Assembly: GCF_004770995.1 (NCBI RefSeq)
Contig: NZ_RQHW01000003.1
Span: forward strand, 62,001-126,000
Length of the DNA: 64,000 nucleotides
DNA from: Leptospira idonii
Lineage (GTDB): Bacteria > Spirochaetota > Leptospiria > Leptospirales > Leptospiraceae
Reading direction: 5' to 3'
The notes beneath the pieces were generated by a model. That model was not told where the DNA came from. It saw only the letters and a program-made list of their open reading frames with translations, and searched no databases. Both the position numbers and the translations under genes were made by a program. Numbering within the stretch: the first letter of the stretch is position 1; each line of letters starts with the position of its first letter. Shown piece by piece: positions 62,716-64,000 of the stretch.

Positions 62716-63477
62716 ATGAACATTGAATCAACTGTAACTGCTGTTATATTAGCGGCGGGGAAAGGAACTCGAATGAAGAGTGAACTTCCCAAGGTTGCGG
62801 TTGTACTGAACGAATCTCCTCTTTTAATCCACGTTCTCAAAAACATCGACCAGTCCGGCATCAAACGCAAAGTCGTTGTGATCGGTTACCGCAAAGATGT
62901 AGTTACCGAAATTGCAAAAAATTTCCCAGGCGTGGAATTTGCCGAACAAACGGAACAACTAGGAACAGGTCATGCCGTTATTTCTGCGGAAAAAAATCTG
63001 CAACCTCATTCCGGTTATATTCTAGTAGCTTGCGGAGATGCACCTCTCATCTCTTCTTCCTCTTTTTCAGAACTCATTCAACTTCATAAAACGAATTCCT
63101 ACTCTGCTACCGTCCTTTCCGCAAAAATGGAAGATTCTACCGGTTACGGCCGCATCATCCGCTCTTCTGATGACGGTTCTCTTCTTCGCATCGTAGAACA
63201 AAAAGATGCAAACCCGGAAGAAAAGGCAGTGAACGAAGTGAATACGGGAACCTATTGTTTTACCGCAGAACATTTATTTGATGCTCTCAAACAAATCGGA
63301 AACGACAACGCTCAAAAAGAATATTACCTTACCGATGTGATCAAAATCTTCCGCTCCCAAGGGAAAAAAGTGGGTGCCCTCACTTTAAAAAATCCTCTGG
63401 AAAGTCACGGGATCAATTCTCCTGAAGATTTGGAAACAGCAAAACAATATATAGACAAAGGGTTAGTTGGTGTATGA
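62716..63477 (+). CDS. glmU: GlmU-like UDP-N-acetylglucosamine pyrophosphorylase, single domain
   Basis: The 253-residue protein has the nucleotidyltransferase domain only: [22 protein letters not shown] with the G-x-G-T-R-M signature, [41 protein letters not shown] and [12 protein letters not shown]. Bifunctional GlmU is about 450 residues and has a left-handed beta-helix acetyltransferase domain, which is absent. It should make UDP-GlcNAc from GlcNAc-1-phosphate and UTP, provided another enzyme does the acetylation. The stop overlaps the prs start (ATGA). Confidence 0.88.
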   Translation: MNIESTVTAVILAAGKGTRMKSELPKVAVVLNESPLLIHVLKNIDQSGIKRKVVVIGYRKDVVTEIAKNFPGVEFAEQTEQLGTGHAVISAEKNLQPHSGYILVACGDAPLISSSSFSELIQLHKTNSYSATVLSAKMEDSTGYGRIIRSSDDGSLLRIVEQKDANPEEKAVNEVNTGTYCFTAEHLFDALKQIGNDNAQKEYYLTDVIKIFRSQGKKVGALTLKNPLESHGINSPEDLETAKQYIDKGLVGV

Positions 63478-64000
63478 ATCCGAGTGAAGTTGCAGTTTTT
63501 TCTGGAAATGCAAATCGTCCTCTGGCGGAAGAAATCTGTCAGCAATTGAAAATTCCGAACGGAGCCATTACCGTAAAACGTTTCTCAGACGGAGAAAGTG
63601 CCGTTAAAATCGAAGAGAACGTTCGAGGTAGAGACGTATTCGTCATTCAATCCATCAGTTATCCTGCAAACGACAATCTTATGGAACTTCTTCTTATCAT
63701 CGATGCTCTTCGCAGAGCTTCCGCAAGAAGAATCACTGCAGTCATTCCTTATTACGGTTACGGAAGACAAGACCGTAAAGTAGAACCTAGAGTTCCTATT
63801 TCCGCAAGAGTCGTTGCGGATCTTTTGGAAACAGTAGGACCTAACCGTGTTTTAACGATGGATCTTCACGCGGATCAAATCCAAGGCTTTTTCAGAATCC
63901 CCGTAGATCATCTTTACTTCTCTCCCGTACTTGCCGAATACATCAACTCGCTCGGATTAGAAGATCTAGTCATCGTATCTCCCGATTCGGGAGGAGCGGA
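63474..64000 (+). CDS. prs: ribose-phosphate pyrophosphokinase, 3' end outside the window
   Basis: The ATG at 63474 overlaps the glmU stop and the frame stays open to the end of the window (175 complete codons). The product matches PRPP synthetase: [77 protein letters not shown], then the metal-binding [13 protein letters not shown] and the start of the VSPDSGG block. It makes PRPP for purine, pyrimidine, His and Trp synthesis. The glmU-prs pairing is a known arrangement in many bacteria. Confidence 0.97.
   Translation, partial: MNPSEVAVFSGNANRPLAEEICQQLKIPNGAITVKRFSDGESAVKIEENVRGRDVFVIQSISYPANDNLMELLLIIDALRRASARRITAVIPYYGYGRQDRKVEPRVPISARVVADLLETVGPNRVLTMDLHADQIQGFFRIPVDHLYFSPVLAEYINSLGLEDLVIVSPDSGGA

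Noticed and set aside
1..64000. CRISPR array, rRNA operon, prophage or insertion sequence
   Set aside because: I found no regularly spaced repeats, no rRNA-like stretch, no phage structural genes and no transposase in any of the readable frames.

Overview
The window is a densely coded, moderately low-GC chromosomal segment that almost certainly comes from a spirochaete of the genus Leptospira. The main grounds are a DUF1564-family protein (a family I know essentially from Leptospira), a secreted helical protein that looks like the flagellar coiling protein FcpA, many conserved Leptospira-type hypothetical proteins, and frequent TTG/GTG starts. I see no rRNA, CRISPR array, prophage or intact insertion sequence. 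One tRNA gene (Gln, anticodon TTG) is present.

Layout. 1-10.1 kb: a truncated Vps62-like protein, an ankyrin protein behind a cholesterol-oxidase-type GMC oxidoreductase, a DUF2804 protein, a catalase-fold lipoprotein, a large RND transporter and a secreted Het-C/phospholipase-C-like protein with a TetR-type dyad in front. 10.1-17.3 kb: a membrane-anchored LuxR-type regulator with a palindrome over its ribosome site, a decayed bile-acid/sodium symporter gene, a DsbA/FrnE protein, an Acg-type nitroreductase, a TauE/SafE permease, several hypotheticals and a YihY membrane protein. 17.3-28.2 kb: an ABC-F ATPase, rhodanese and DAHP synthase run on the plus strand. They converge through a cluster of hairpins on dnaC-like, folK and panB. 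An FcpA-like gene, a DUF1564 gene and an FtsX/LolD-like ABC exporter follow.

28.2-47.6 kb: a small CxxC protein, leuS, a pair encoding a GHKL-type ATPase and a tail-anchored protein, thrC, then a plus-strand cluster of signal peptidase I, a PASTA-containing PBP and a Maf/DUF115-like protein. The minus-strand run valS-purD-hypothetical-prfB-sigma54-type regulator-OmpA-like protein fills the rest. 47.6-52.3 kb is a compact partner-switching operon: a helical protein of unknown function, a STAS antagonist, an RsbW-like kinase and a very large membrane RsbU-type phosphatase.

52.3-64 kb: small thioredoxin-like exported proteins, a flavin monooxygenase, an M23 peptidase lipoprotein, a PilZ-like protein, a SET-domain protein, a kexin-like protease lipoprotein, a stand-alone acyltransferase followed by a WYL regulator, ispE, tRNA-Gln, a single-domain GlmU-type uridylyltransferase and the start of prs.

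Most of this is housekeeping and envelope biology. The parts most worth attention are the partner-switching operon with its unknown first gene, the enhancer-binding-protein homologue that lacks its sigma54-contact loop and Walker B acids, the SET-domain protein, the symporter pseudogene, several long perfect palindromes in promoter regions, and four very small genes. I did not find a system I could defend as wholly new. Functional assignments come from motif recognition by eye, without database searches.
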